From positions 62,001 through 126,000 of the forward strand of contig DASTDE010000001.1 in NCBI GenBank assembly GCA_035710515.1: 64,000 nt of DNA, written 5' to 3'. This document shows positions 25,194 to 34,253 of this stretch, piece by piece. How positions within the stretch are numbered: position 1 is the first letter of the stretch; each line of letters starts with the position of its first letter. Origin of the DNA: Candidatus Rubrimentiphilum sp. (lineage in GTDB: Bacteria; Vulcanimicrobiota; Vulcanimicrobiia; Vulcanimicrobiales; Vulcanimicrobiaceae). A program made the position numbers and the translations under genes. The notes below the pieces were generated by a model. It was not told where the DNA came from. It searched no databases and saw nothing but the letters and a program-made list of their open reading frames with translations.

Positions 25194-25792
25194 ACGTGTG
25201 CCTCCAAACGGCGTTGCGTGAACGCCAGTCCGAACTCCGTTGCCAATGCGATGACCGCGATCGTTGCGACGCCGAGCCAAAGTATCCGCGGCTCATTCGC
25301 CTGCAGACCGGTGGTGATGTATTCGCCCAATCCGCCCGCACCGATGAACGCGGCCAACACCGCGCTGGCGACGACTTCGGTTGCCGCCGTGCGCACGCCG
25401 GCGAAGACGATCGGAAACGCCAGCGGCCACTCGACGCGCCGCAGCAGCTGAGCTTCGGTCATGCCGAGTCCGCGCGCCGCGTCAACGGCCGCAGCCGGAA
25501 CAGTGCGAAAACCGAGGTCGGTGTTGATTGCAACCGGCGGGATTGCCAGCAGCGCGAGCGCCACGAACGCGGGCGTGAAACCGACGCCCAAGAGCGGGAG
25601 CATGAACGTTAGGACCGCCAGACTTGGCACGACTCGTCCGATATTTGCCGCGATCAGAATCGGCACGCGCGCCCCCCGCGCGTGCGATGCCAGGGTGCCC
25701 AGCGGCACGCCGATCAGGGTCCCGGCCGCCAACGCGGCAGCCGCCAGTTCCAGGTAGGTCGCAACGTGCTGGCCGAGGTCGGTCCAGTTCAT
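25190..25792 (-). CDS. Osmoprotectant ABC transporter permease, first permease
   Basis: 200 aa from ATG 25792 (MNWTDLGQHVATYLELA). An upstream TTG would extend it into the ppk gene start region. The EAA loop is VDAARGLGMTEAQLLRRVEWPLAFPIVFAG, and AAFIGAGGLGEYITTGL is the same GAGGLG signature as its partner. First gene of the four-gene operon, all with 4-bp overlaps. It diverges from ppk1 over 44 bp. Confidence 0.9.
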   Translation of the reverse strand: MNWTDLGQHVATYLELAAAALAAGTLIGVPLGTLASHARGARVPILIAANIGRVVPSLAVLTFMLPLLGVGFTPAFVALALLAIPPVAINTDLGFRTVPAAAVDAARGLGMTEAQLLRRVEWPLAFPIVFAGVRTAATEVVASAVLAAFIGAGGLGEYITTGLQANEPRILWLGVATIAVIALATEFGLAFTQRRLEAHV

Positions 25793-25836
25793 GCTGGTGG
25801 TCTTTCCGCGCCGCATGGCGAATCCCACGTCTTCCA

Positions 25837-27942
25837 ATGCTCTCCCATCCCGAACTGAAGACGGCGGCCGAACCGGGCGTCCGCCCCTTGGATGACCCGT
25901 CGCTGTATTTCAGCCGCGAACTGTCGTGGCTGGAGTTCAACGATCGCGTTCTGGAAGAGGCTTTGGACGAAGGCACTCCGCTGCTCGAACGGTTGCGGTT
26001 CATCTCGATCTATGGAACCAACCTCGACGAATTCTTCATGATCCGCGTGGCCGCGATGAAGCAGCAGATCGAGGCGGAGGTTCACCGCCGTTCCGAAGAC
26101 GGCCGCACGCCGTCGGAACATTTGCTGGCGATCTCGGAACGGCTGCGCGTTTCGCTCGCGCGTCAAATGCACGTCTTGAACGAGACGCTGCTGCCCGAAA
26201 TGGAGCGCCACGGCATACGCATCGTGCGCGTGAGCGATCTGGACGACGAACGGCGCGCTAACCTCGAGCGCCACTTCGACGAACGCGTCTTCCCCGTGCT
26301 GACGCCGCTCGCCGTGGACGCGGGCCATCCGTTCCCCTACATTTCAAATCTGTCGCTGTCGCTGGCCGTCGAATTGGAAGAAGTTACCGCCGAGGGCGTG
26401 CAGCTGCATTTCGCGCGTGTAAAAATTCCGCAGACGCTGGCGCGTTTCGTCCCGGTCGACTCGCCCGACGGCGAACAATGGTTCGTGCTGCTCGAAGATC
26501 TGATCGCGCAGCATTTGCACTCGCTCTTCCCCGGCATGCAAGTCCGCGAATCGTATCTGTTCCGCGTGACGCGCGATGCCGACCTCGACGTGCAAGAGGA
26601 TGAAGCCGACGATCTGCTGGCCGCAATCGAATCCGAATTGCAGCGCCGCCGCTTCGGCGAGGCCGTGCGGTTGGAGATCGAACGCGGCATGCCGGAGTAC
26701 ATCCGCGATCTGCTTTTGGATGCGCTGACGCTCTCGATAACGGATTGCTATGAAGTCGAAGGCGTCATGGGTTCGAGCGATCTGCTCGTGCTCGCGAATC
26801 TGCCGGGCCGCGACGCGCTGCACTTCCCGCCGTTCACTCCGGCTATTCCCAAGCGGCTCGTTGGTGCAGCCGATCTCTTTGCGGCTATTCGCGACGGCGA
26901 CGTCTTGCTGCATCATCCGTACGAGTCTTTCGATCCGGTGGTGCAGTTCATGCGGCAGGCGGCGGCCGATCCGGAAGTGCTTGCGATCAAGACGACGCTC
27001 TATCGCACGTCGGGCAAGGACTCGCCGATCGTCGGCGCGCTCCTCGACGCCGCCGAAAACGGTAAGCAAGTCGCCGTGCTGATCGAATTGAAAGCGCGCT
27101 TCGACGAAGAGAACAACATCGAGTGGGCGCGCCGGCTGGAACGTGCCGGCGTCCACGTCGTGTACGGTTTCGCGGGACTCAAGACGCACGCCAAGGTCAC
27201 GCTGGTCGTGCGCCAAGAGAACGACGGCATCCGCCGCTACATGCACTTCGGAACCGGCAACTATAATGAAAAGACGGCCCGTTTGTATACGGACCTGAGC
27301 CTCTTCACGTGCCGCCCCGAACTCGGTACGGACGCAAGCGAGCTTTTCAACGCGCTGACCGGCTTCTCGAAGGTTACCGATTACGAAGATCTGCTCGTCG
27401 CGCCCGTCAATATGCGCCGCGATCTGACTGCGCTCATCGATCGCGAAACCGATCACGCGCGCGCCGGACGTCCCGCGGGCATTCGCGCCAAACTGAACGC
27501 AATCACCGACGGTGAATTGACGCGTGCTCTCTATCGCGCCTCACAAGCCGGCGTGCCGATCGATCTCCTCGTGCGCGGGATGTGCGTGGTGCGCCCCGGC
27601 GTTCCCGGAGTGAGCGATCGCGTTACCGTGCGCAGCATCGTCGGACGCTTCTTGGAACACTCGCGGATCTTCGTCTTTGAGAACGGCGGCGATCGCACGA
27701 CGCTCATCGGATCCGCCGATTGGATGGGGCGCAATCTCGACCGCCGGGTCGAAACGATCGTGCCCGTCCTCGATCCGTTCCTGGCCGAAACCATCTATGC
27801 CCGGATCCTCGCGGTGATGTTCGCCGACAACGTCAAGAGTCGCGAACTGCAGCCCGACGGCACCTACCGGCGGCTGCGCCCCGATGGGGACGCCCCGGTT
27901 GACTCGCAACAGGTCTTTTTGGGGCAGGCCCGGGCCCTCTAA
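25837..27942 (+). CDS. ppk: Polyphosphate kinase 1
   Basis: 701 aa from ATG 25837 (MLSHPELKTAAEPG), typical PPK1 size. The N-domain opens with LYFSRELSWLEFNDRVLEEA. The catalytic PLD-like halves show HHPYESFDPVVQF, IKTTLYRTSGKDSPIVGAL, AGLKTHAKVTLVVR (the histidine expected to be phosphorylated lies in this THAK segment) and FGTGNYNEKTARLYTDLSLFT. SADWMGRNLDRRVE lies near the end. It polymerises the gamma phosphate of ATP into polyphosphate. It diverges from the osmoprotectant transporter. Confidence 0.96.
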   Translation: MLSHPELKTAAEPGVRPLDDPSLYFSRELSWLEFNDRVLEEALDEGTPLLERLRFISIYGTNLDEFFMIRVAAMKQQIEAEVHRRSEDGRTPSEHLLAISERLRVSLARQMHVLNETLLPEMERHGIRIVRVSDLDDERRANLERHFDERVFPVLTPLAVDAGHPFPYISNLSLSLAVELEEVTAEGVQLHFARVKIPQTLARFVPVDSPDGEQWFVLLEDLIAQHLHSLFPGMQVRESYLFRVTRDADLDVQEDEADDLLAAIESELQRRRFGEAVRLEIERGMPEYIRDLLLDALTLSITDCYEVEGVMGSSDLLVLANLPGRDALHFPPFTPAIPKRLVGAADLFAAIRDGDVLLHHPYESFDPVVQFMRQAAADPEVLAIKTTLYRTSGKDSPIVGALLDAAENGKQVAVLIELKARFDEENNIEWARRLERAGVHVVYGFAGLKTHAKVTLVVRQENDGIRRYMHFGTGNYNEKTARLYTDLSLFTCRPELGTDASELFNALTGFSKVTDYEDLLVAPVNMRRDLTALIDRETDHARAGRPAGIRAKLNAITDGELTRALYRASQAGVPIDLLVRGMCVVRPGVPGVSDRVTVRSIVGRFLEHSRIFVFENGGDRTTLIGSADWMGRNLDRRVETIVPVLDPFLAETIYARILAVMFADNVKSRELQPDGTYRRLRPDGDAPVDSQQVFLGQARAL

Positions 27943-28057
27943 GGTCGAAGGGTGCCCCGTCGTCTAATCGTTTCTTAATCGAATATTATGAAATGGTTTA
28001 GAAGACGCAAAGCTGCGGCGGTAATTGCCGCGGTCACTGTTCCACATAGGAGGACGC

Positions 28058-31000
28058 GTGAGCAATCTCATCCGCATCCTGTGCGTTTTAGCCCTCGCCG
28101 TAGTGACAGTCGGACCCGTAAGCGCGGCGACGATCACCAACGGCCCGACGCTGATCGCGCAGGCCACGTCCGCCACGGTTTCCGGCCGAATCACCGACTC
28201 GCAAACCGGCGGTCCCGTGGTGAACGCGACAGTTACGCTGAAAGGGCCGTCGACGTACACAGCGACGACGGATGCTTCCGGCAGTTTTTCGGTCTCCAAC
28301 GTCACACCCGGAATTTATTCTGTTTCGATCACCAAGACCGGCTATAACCCGCTGACCCAGGATACGCTTGTCGTATTGGCAGGCGCGTCACCGAACATCA
28401 GCGGTCAGATACAGCCGATTACGTTCACAACGCTGCGCACGATTGCATCGGTGCGTTCGACGGGCCGCGGCACGTTTAACGTAACGCCGGCATCGGTCGC
28501 CGTCGTGACCGCGCAAACGATCCAAGAGCAGGGTCAAGCGCAGGTCATGCAAGTGCTCAACCAAACTCCGGGTATTCTCGCAAGCTTCCCGTCGACGAGC
28601 GCCAACGGCGCAGCGCCGGGCGCGATTACCTTCCCCGACATCCGCGGCGCGCTGTCGTTTGAAACGGCCTCGCTGGTAGACGGACACCCGGTTTCAGTCG
28701 GAACCTTCGGCGACTACGTCTCGACGTTCATCCCGGCATTCATGCTTGGGAACATCGAAGTCGTCAAAGGCCCCGGCGTCGCCGCACCCAACGTGAACTA
28801 CGCCATCGGCGGCACGGTGAACTACTCGACCAAGGATCCGACGTACACGCCGCAAGGCTTCATCGGATTGGGCGTGGACAACCGCGGCAGCACACTCATT
28901 CATTTCGCCTTTACCGGCACGGCCGGCCGCTTGGGATACGCGTTTGGATTGGCCAACGACAATCTGTCGTCCGGGCTCGACAACTACCAAGCGATATTCT
29001 CACCCTCGGTCGGAACCGTCGGCATCCTGAACTGGAACGGCACGACCGGACGATCGGTGGCCTTCAACGATGCGTCGATTACGTTTCCCGGTACGATCTC
29101 GACATCGTTCGCAAACTTCAACTTGATCGGATGCTGCGAACCGATTCAAGATCTCTACCAGAGCAAATCGTACCTGGCGAAACTTCGTTACAGAGTTTCA
29201 CCGGTGACGTCGGCGACGTTCACGTATCTCGGTGCGCAGAGCTATGCCAACCAAAACGCCAACACGGGCAGCTTCACGGTTGGATCGTTCTTCTGCTCGC
29301 CGGGCCCGTCGAATTGCGTCAACGCGGGCTACACAGGAAGCATTCCGAACGGTACGCTGCAGCCGGTCGTCTTCGTACGGCCCGGCAGACAGCGTGAAGT
29401 GCAGAATGAGCCCATCCTGCAAGGCGACATCCGCACCTCGGTCGGCAACGACACGATTCTGGCCCGCTATTACGCGGCCGGCATCCATCGCTTGCTGTTT
29501 GAAGGTTCGGACAATCCGGGCGTACCGGAGATCATGAACGTCACGCTTTACGGCAACGACGCATCGACGGCGCAAAACTTCAGCGGCCAAACGGTGCCGA
29601 TGGCGTTCTTCAACTACTTCAATCAGGCCGAAGACGACGTACTGCACGGCTGGTCGCTTGAATGGAACCATCCGTTCAATGCAACCAATTCGTTGACCGT
29701 CGCCGTCGACCAAACGAGTTCGTCAACGGTTAGCTACAGCGTCGGTTCGGCGAACACGCCGACTGGTGCAACGGGAGCGAACGTAAACATCGCGACGTTC
29801 ACCGCACCCGTGGTTCCGAGCGTAACGCTTCCCAAGGGTTCGTCCCAACTCTTCAGCACGGCGATGGCACGCCTGCAATGGCAGCTGAGCCCGAAATGGA
29901 ACGCAACGCTGGCGGGTTACTACAACATCTACAACAGCACATTCCCCACCGCATCCGTCAACGGTGGATCGGGTCTGAACTCGTGCCAATTCAACGGCAA
30001 CAACTGCGTTTTTTCGTCGGCGATCAACAACCACTGGGATGAACGCCTAGCCTTCGAGTACCGTCCGAACTCAAACCTCGCGTTGCGGTTCTCGGCCGGT
30101 ACCGCGATAGCCCCGCCCTACCTGCAGCTGCTCTCGGGCCTTGCAAGCACGATCAGTTTCAGCACACAAACGGGCGTTGCCACACAGCGCATCAACACGG
30201 GCGGATTGAAACCCGAAACGGCGTTCGGGTATGACGTCGGCGGCGACTATCGTTTCCGCGACGGATACACGACGCTTTCCGGCGACGTCTATCTCACCAC
30301 GTTGCAGAATCACTTCCTGAGCTACGAGTATGACAGCGGAACCGTCTGCCCGGCGATAGACCCGGTTTCAGGGCAGGCGACGCCGAACCAATGTGCCGGC
30401 AAGCCCCTGTTCTACATTTCGAATCGGAACCTCGCGGATGCGCGGTTCATCGGACTCGAACTCGCGCTCAAGAGCCGTCCGCCGGTCGGCTTCGGCTATA
30501 CGGTACAAGGCGCGTTGCAGCGGGGCTATGCGTACGCATTGCCGGCGTGCTTCTACAGCACGACGATCAACCCGGCGACGCACGCGCTCGATTGCACCGC
30601 GTTCAACACGAACCTGGCGATCATTCCGAACCAGAACTTCACGGGCAACGGCGAGGGTGGTAACGGTTGCGGATGCAACGGTTTCAGCAACCACGCCATT
30701 CCCTACGCGCAAGGTTATGCCGAGCTCAACTATCGCTTCCCGGGCGGTTCGTCCGTCTACATCGGCGATCAGTATCAGGGCAAGAACAACTCGGCAGGCT
30801 TACCGCCGTTCTGGATCATGAATGCAGGCACGACGCTGCAATTCGGCAGCGGAGTCCAACTGCAAATCAACGGATACAACCTGACGAACACCTACAACAA
30901 CGTCTTCCCGACCTTTGGCGGCGGCGTTCCGATTCCAATCGCCAGCTATCCGTGCACCGGCGTAGTAAACCCGGCACCCCCAGCGGCCCCGACAGCATGC

Positions 31001-31123
31001 GCCAATGTCAACGCGTCGCCGCCGGGCTTGGGCCAGGCTGCAGGCACGATGGCACAGGCCTTCGGACCGAGCCGCTGGCAGTTCCAACTGATCAAGCGCT
31101 TCGGCCCGGGTACGACTCCGTAG
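28058..31123 (+). CDS. TonB-dependent outer-membrane receptor with CarboxypepD-like N-domain
   Basis: 1021 aa from GTG 28058, placed by a perfect AGGAGG five bases upstream. The signal peptide is MSNLIRILCVLALAVVTVGPVSAA. A carboxypeptidase-regulatory-like domain follows (VSGRITDSQTGGPVVNATVTLKG and VTPGIYSVSITKTGYNPL), then a plug domain (ASVAVVTAQTIQEQGQAQVMQVLNQTPGI and the VDGHPVS..NIEVVKGPG region) and a beta-barrel ending in WQFQLIKRFGPGTTP. The substrate is unknown; several Cys pairs in the extracellular loops (for example CCEP and NGCGCNGF) are unusual. It is followed by a strong terminator, so it is likely monocistronic. Confidence 0.93.
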   Translation: MSNLIRILCVLALAVVTVGPVSAATITNGPTLIAQATSATVSGRITDSQTGGPVVNATVTLKGPSTYTATTDASGSFSVSNVTPGIYSVSITKTGYNPLTQDTLVVLAGASPNISGQIQPITFTTLRTIASVRSTGRGTFNVTPASVAVVTAQTIQEQGQAQVMQVLNQTPGILASFPSTSANGAAPGAITFPDIRGALSFETASLVDGHPVSVGTFGDYVSTFIPAFMLGNIEVVKGPGVAAPNVNYAIGGTVNYSTKDPTYTPQGFIGLGVDNRGSTLIHFAFTGTAGRLGYAFGLANDNLSSGLDNYQAIFSPSVGTVGILNWNGTTGRSVAFNDASITFPGTISTSFANFNLIGCCEPIQDLYQSKSYLAKLRYRVSPVTSATFTYLGAQSYANQNANTGSFTVGSFFCSPGPSNCVNAGYTGSIPNGTLQPVVFVRPGRQREVQNEPILQGDIRTSVGNDTILARYYAAGIHRLLFEGSDNPGVPEIMNVTLYGNDASTAQNFSGQTVPMAFFNYFNQAEDDVLHGWSLEWNHPFNATNSLTVAVDQTSSSTVSYSVGSANTPTGATGANVNIATFTAPVVPSVTLPKGSSQLFSTAMARLQWQLSPKWNATLAGYYNIYNSTFPTASVNGGSGLNSCQFNGNNCVFSSAINNHWDERLAFEYRPNSNLALRFSAGTAIAPPYLQLLSGLASTISFSTQTGVATQRINTGGLKPETAFGYDVGGDYRFRDGYTTLSGDVYLTTLQNHFLSYEYDSGTVCPAIDPVSGQATPNQCAGKPLFYISNRNLADARFIGLELALKSRPPVGFGYTVQGALQRGYAYALPACFYSTTINPATHALDCTAFNTNLAIIPNQNFTGNGEGGNGCGCNGFSNHAIPYAQGYAELNYRFPGGSSVYIGDQYQGKNNSAGLPPFWIMNAGTTLQFGSGVQLQINGYNLTNTYNNVFPTFGGGVPIPIASYPCTGVVNPAPPAAPTACANVNASPPGLGQAAGTMAQAFGPSRWQFQLIKRFGPGTTP

Positions 31124-31142
31124 CGTAAGAACAGACCAAATG

Positions 31143-31170
31143 AAAAGGCCCGCTTCGGCGGGCCTTTTTT
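31143..31170 (+). terminator. Rho-independent terminator after the TonB receptor gene
   Basis: AAAAGGCCCGC, tetraloop TTCG, GCGGGCC then TTTTTT: an 11-bp stem with stable UUCG loop and U tract, 19 bases after the stop codon. Because the stem has flanking A and T runs it may also work for the minus-strand EVE gene. Confidence 0.93.
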
Positions 31171-31174
31171 CATT

Positions 31175-31239
31175 GTCATCGTGAGGTATCGAACGACCGC
31201 GAGCGGAGCGAGCGGCCCCGAGCGAATGCGAGGGGTTAC
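31175..31239 (+). repeat. Dispersed repeat copy B
   Basis: Starts GTCATCGTGAGGTATCGAAC and is identical to the prfC-internal copy for 31 bases, then stays similar (GAGCGAGCGGCCCCGAGCG). It lies between the terminator and the EVE gene stop. Confidence 0.85.
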
Positions 31240-31240
31240 C

Positions 31241-31708
31241 TTATTGTTCCGCCCGCTTAGAAAGTTCCAGTACAATTTTCCACTCGTGCGGCATCACGGG
31301 TTGCACGGAGAGCCGCGAGCCTTTGCGCAGCAGCTGCATGCCGACGAGGCGCGGCTCGGCACGCATGCGCGCGAGTGTGACGGGATGCGCGAACGCCTCG
31401 ACAAACTCGACGTCCACCATCTGCCACAGCGGTTTTTCGGGCGTGCTGCGCGGATCGTAATACTCGCCCCCGCGCTCGAACGCCGTGAAATCGGGATACG
31501 CCTCTTTCACAACTTTGCAGACTCCCATCGCGGCCGGCTCGGCGATGCTGGAGTGATAGAACAAACCCAGGTCGCCCAGTCGCATCTCCATCATGTTGTT
31601 GCGCGCTTGAAAGTTGCGCACGCCGCTCCACGGCGTCGTGCGGTCCTTTTGAAGTTGCTCGAAGCTGAAGGCGTGCGGTTCCGTCTTGAAGAGCCAGTAT
31701 CGAGGCAC
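31241..31708 (-). CDS. EVE-domain protein
   Basis: 155 aa from GTG 31708, chosen because EVE proteins begin with xRYWLFKTEP; a longer frame to 31747 adds unrelated residues. Motifs: RYWLFKTEPHAFSFEQLQ, WSGVRNFQARNNMMEMRLGDLGLFYHSS, GVCKVVKEAYPD and LWQMVDVEFVEAF. The EVE fold resembles PUA and YTH domains and binds modified bases, by family knowledge. The exact ligand is unknown. It diverges from the cupin gene with only 14 bp between starts. Confidence 0.92.
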   Translation of the reverse strand: MPRYWLFKTEPHAFSFEQLQKDRTTPWSGVRNFQARNNMMEMRLGDLGLFYHSSIAEPAAMGVCKVVKEAYPDFTAFERGGEYYDPRSTPEKPLWQMVDVEFVEAFAHPVTLARMRAEPRLVGMQLLRKGSRLSVQPVMPHEWKIVLELSKRAEQ

Positions 31709-31722
31709 GCCGGAAGAGTACG

Positions 31723-32253
31723 GTGAGCGCGCTGCGAAAACCCACACCGATGGACAAAACGGAGCAGAAGCGCGTCACGCGCGTGCGCGGCGGCGGTTGG
31801 GCCGGCGTCGAGGTCGAGGGTTACCGGCCCGGAGCGGCGACCGGTGTAGAGCGGCACACCATAGTCGGCGGGCGCAAAGATTCGGCGGACGCGCCCGGAC
31901 CCGGCATCGAGGTGCGCTACTTCGAGCTGCAGCCCGGCGCGGTTTCGCGGCTCGAAAAACACGAGCACGAACACTTCGTCATCGTGAAACGCGGATTGGG
32001 CTACGCGGTCATCGATAAAGAAGTGACGGAGATCGCCGCCAACGACGTAATCTACGTCGCGCCGTTGGAGATCCATCAGTTCGTCAACCGCGGCGATGAG
32101 CCGTTCGGTTTTTATTGCATCGTCAATGCGGTGCGGGACTTTCCGCAGGAGCCGACGGCGGACGACATCGCGCGGCTCAATGCCTCACCGGCGGGCAAGG
32201 TGGCCAAGCCGTTCGCAGTTTCTTTTCCTCACAGGACGGAAACAACGCGGTAA
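31723..32253 (+). CDS. Cupin-domain protein
   Basis: 176 aa from GTG 31723, which has GGAAGAG four bases upstream; ATG 31750 would give 167 aa but lacks a ribosome site. Both cupin motifs are visible: PGAVSRLEKHEHEHFVIVKRGLG (HxH-x-x-x-E-like metal ligands) and NDVIYVAPLEIHQFVN. A conserved C-terminal tail FYCIVNAVRDFPQEPTADD follows. Single small cupins bind one metal; the reaction is unknown. Confidence 0.85.
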   Translation: MSALRKPTPMDKTEQKRVTRVRGGGWAGVEVEGYRPGAATGVERHTIVGGRKDSADAPGPGIEVRYFELQPGAVSRLEKHEHEHFVIVKRGLGYAVIDKEVTEIAANDVIYVAPLEIHQFVNRGDEPFGFYCIVNAVRDFPQEPTADDIARLNASPAGKVAKPFAVSFPHRTETTR

Positions 32254-32277
32254 ATATCAAACAGTTACCGTGGGCCA

Positions 32278-32493
32278 ATGATGAGTGACCAACCGAGCAC
32301 GAGAGAGATAATGGATTTTCTGCTCGAGTTCCGCGACTTCGTCGCGGATAAGTTCGCGCAGCATGATGGCCTTTTTAAGGAAATCGATCGACGCTTCGAG
32401 CGACTCGAGGATCGAGTGGTGCGCGGATTCGACTCGGTCGACTTACGCCTTGACGGAATAGACCGCCGGCTCGGAGCCCTAGAACACGCTTAG
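32278..32493 (+). CDS. Small coiled-coil protein
   Basis: 71 aa starting ATGATG. It is almost wholly charged amphipathic helix with heptad-like spacing: FLLEFRDFVADKFAQHDGLFKEIDRRFERLEDRV, then FDSVDLRLDGIDRRLGALE. Proteins of this kind (short R-x-L-x-x-x-D repeats) are common in actinobacteria and metagenomes and have no assigned role. It overlaps the convergent sulfurtransferase gene by 4 bp. Confidence 0.62.
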   Translation: MMSDQPSTREIMDFLLEFRDFVADKFAQHDGLFKEIDRRFERLEDRVVRGFDSVDLRLDGIDRRLGALEHA

Positions 32494-33329
32494 CCCGTAG
32501 CGATTGGGCGCGCCGGGTCGGCGATCCACTCGCTCCACGATCCCGGATAGAGCCGGGAGCCTTCAACGCCGGCGATCTCCATCGCCAGCAAATTCACGGC
32601 TGACGAAACTCCAGACCCGCACTGATGCACGAGCCGTCGCGGTTCGACCCCGAGTTGCGCGTACTCGGCGCGCAGCTCTTCCGGAGACTTGAACATTCCG
32701 CGCTCGTTGAAATTCGTTTTGAACGGGCGATTCAATGCGCCGGGTATATGTCCGGCCACCCGATCGATCGTTTCGTTTTGTCCGGCGAAGCGATCGGCGG
32801 CGCGCGCGTCGAGTAAGACCAGTTCTTTCGTTTCGAGCGACTCCAGCACTGCATCTGCATCGGCCGTCAATTCGCGGCGCGGCTGCGGCGCGATCGTCCC
32901 TGTCTTTGGCCGCGCCGGCTCTTTTGTCTCAACCGGTTTGCCTGCCGAAGTCCACGCCGCGAAGCCGCCGTTCAGAACTGCGACGCTATCGTGGCCGATG
33001 TACTTGCACAAAAACCACAACCGCGCGGCGAACATGTCGGCGCCGGCGTCGTAGGCGACTATTTGCGTTTGCGGCGTGACGCCGAGCTCGGCGAGGAATG
33101 CCGCGAGCTCGTGCGGATCGGGCAGCGGATGGCGCCCGTTCTTCCCGGTTTTCTTGCCCGCCAGATCGGTTTCGACGTTGGCGAAAAACGCGCCGGGAAT
33201 GTGGCCTTCGCCGTAGGCGCGCCCCCCTGCGCCGTGGTCTTGCAGCGAATGCCGGCAATCGATGACGACCCAGCCGCGATCGCCGATGTGTTCGGCGAGT
33301 TCCTCGACCGAAACGATCGTGCGAAACAC
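32490..33329 (-). CDS. sseA: Thiosulfate/3-mercaptopyruvate sulfurtransferase
   Basis: 279 aa with two rhodanese domains, an N-terminal inactive one (VVIDCRHSLQDHGAGGRAYGEGHIPGAF) and a C-terminal catalytic one. The active cysteine is C237 in HQCGSGVSSAVN. The CGSGV loop is the form found in 3-mercaptopyruvate sulfurtransferases rather than CRKGV of thiosulfate-specific rhodanese. GTG start at 33329 overlaps the glutaredoxin stop by one base, so both are probably on one transcript with BolA, linking sulfur transfer with Fe-S or glutathione chemistry. Confidence 0.92.
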   Translation of the reverse strand: MFRTIVSVEELAEHIGDRGWVVIDCRHSLQDHGAGGRAYGEGHIPGAFFANVETDLAGKKTGKNGRHPLPDPHELAAFLAELGVTPQTQIVAYDAGADMFAARLWFLCKYIGHDSVAVLNGGFAAWTSAGKPVETKEPARPKTGTIAPQPRRELTADADAVLESLETKELVLLDARAADRFAGQNETIDRVAGHIPGALNRPFKTNFNERGMFKSPEELRAEYAQLGVEPRRLVHQCGSGVSSAVNLLAMEIAGVEGSRLYPGSWSEWIADPARPIATG

Positions 33330-33679
33330 TAGTGCAGGTTTATCGTCGTTTTGGGTTCGCTCGCGTATCCGAACGCCTCTTGCAAGATCGTTTGCAACTC
33401 GCCGTTTTCAGCCATCGGGCCCAAAATGTCGGTGTCGCCGTAAAACTTGCCGTTGATGAACACCTTCGGCAGCGTCGGCCAATTGGTCATCTCGGACAGC
33501 TCGTCGCGCTTGCGCATGTCCTCGAGCACGTCCACGACTTCGAACGGATAGCCGAAGCGATCGAAAAATTGAATCGTCTCGAGCGTGAATCCGCAGCGCG
33601 GCATCGTCTTGGTGCCCTTGCCGTAGACGAGAATTTTGTTCGCAGCAATTTCACGTTCGATTTCATTGTGTGTTGTCAT
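33329..33679 (-). CDS. grxD: Monothiol glutaredoxin (Grx4/GrxD type, CGFT active site)
   Basis: 116 aa. The KGTKTMPRCGFTLETIQFF segment carries the single active cysteine C29 in CGFT, where most relatives have CGFS. The GSH-binding WPTLPKVFINGKFYGDTDIL segment is present. Monothiol glutaredoxins carry a shared [2Fe-2S] cluster, often together with BolA. The bolA gene lies 54 bp upstream on the same strand, separated by a dispersed repeat. Confidence 0.93.
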   Translation of the reverse strand: MTTHNEIEREIAANKILVYGKGTKTMPRCGFTLETIQFFDRFGYPFEVVDVLEDMRKRDELSEMTNWPTLPKVFINGKFYGDTDILGPMAENGELQTILQEAFGYASEPKTTINLH

Positions 33680-33682
33680 GAT

Positions 33683-33709
33683 GTCATCCTGAGCAATGTC
33701 GAAGGGTCG
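33683..33709 (+). repeat. Dispersed repeat copy D
   Basis: GTCATCCTGAGCAATGTCGAAGGG, a full unit, fills half of the 54-bp gap between bolA and the glutaredoxin gene. If transcribed it would form part of the intercistronic leader. Confidence 0.78.
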
Positions 33710-33733
33710 CTGTTGATGTCCTGGCGAAGCGAA

Positions 33734-33979
33734 TCAGACACGGTCGGCCTCCGGAAGAAGAGTTTTGAGTTCGACCGCGTGCACGCGGCCGTCTTTGAGC
33801 GCGGGCTTGAGCGCGCCGTAGACGATTTGATGTTGTTCGATGAGCGTTTTGCCCGCGAACCCGCCCGAGCGAACGGTCACGTTGAAGTGATCCATCGTGC
33901 CGGTGCGATCGACGATCTCGACGTGCGCGTCGGGCAGCTCGGTGCGAATCAGTTGGGCGAGCGAAGCGTTGTCGATCAT
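33734..33979 (-). CDS. bolA: BolA-family protein
   Basis: 81 aa. The BolA fold is recognised from LAQLIRTELPDAHVEIVDRTGTMDHFNVTVRSGGFAGKTLIEQHQIVYGAL. The H in MDHFNV and the conserved helix-turn HQIVY are present. BolA proteins form [2Fe-2S]-bridged heterodimers with monothiol glutaredoxins, which fits the neighbour downstream. The start overlaps the stop of the small membrane protein upstream (4 bp). Confidence 0.92.
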   Translation of the reverse strand: MIDNASLAQLIRTELPDAHVEIVDRTGTMDHFNVTVRSGGFAGKTLIEQHQIVYGALKPALKDGRVHAVELKTLLPEADRV

Positions 33980-34221
33980 GCGGGCAGGCGCGCCGGTTCC
34001 TTTTGCAGCGTTTGCGCGAGGGCGCGCGCTTCGCGCAGCGTCTCCGGCAAACGGTCGGAACTCTTGGCCAGCGCGCTCGCGATGCCGGCCGCGACGACGA
34101 CGCCGGTTACGGCAACGAGAACCGCCGGGACGCCCTGCGCCCGGAATGGTCCGGCTTCGATCTGAAAGGTGCGCGTCACGCGCGACAGCCCTTTGAAAAA
34201 TTTATTGAAATCCACGGACAC
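33976..34221 (-). CDS. Small single-helix membrane protein
   Basis: 81 aa. A soluble start (MSVDFNKFFKGLSRVTRTFQ) precedes one membrane helix (VPAVLVAVTGVVVAAGIASALA) and an amphipathic Arg/Leu-rich tail. No family recognised. It overlaps bolA by 4 bp, so it is likely co-translated with the BolA-glutaredoxin-sulfurtransferase block. Confidence 0.65.
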   Translation of the reverse strand: MSVDFNKFFKGLSRVTRTFQIEAGPFRAQGVPAVLVAVTGVVVAAGIASALAKSSDRLPETLREARALAQTLQKEPARLPA

Positions 34222-34253
34222 CTATAGTACGGGCGATTTGCTTCCAGGGCCTA

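Noticed and set aside
27943-28057. Possible promoter or leader element before the TonB receptor
   Set aside because: An AT-rich TATTAT stretch and a small GGCGGTAATTGCCGC hairpin are present, but no consistent -35 box or known riboswitch motif was found.
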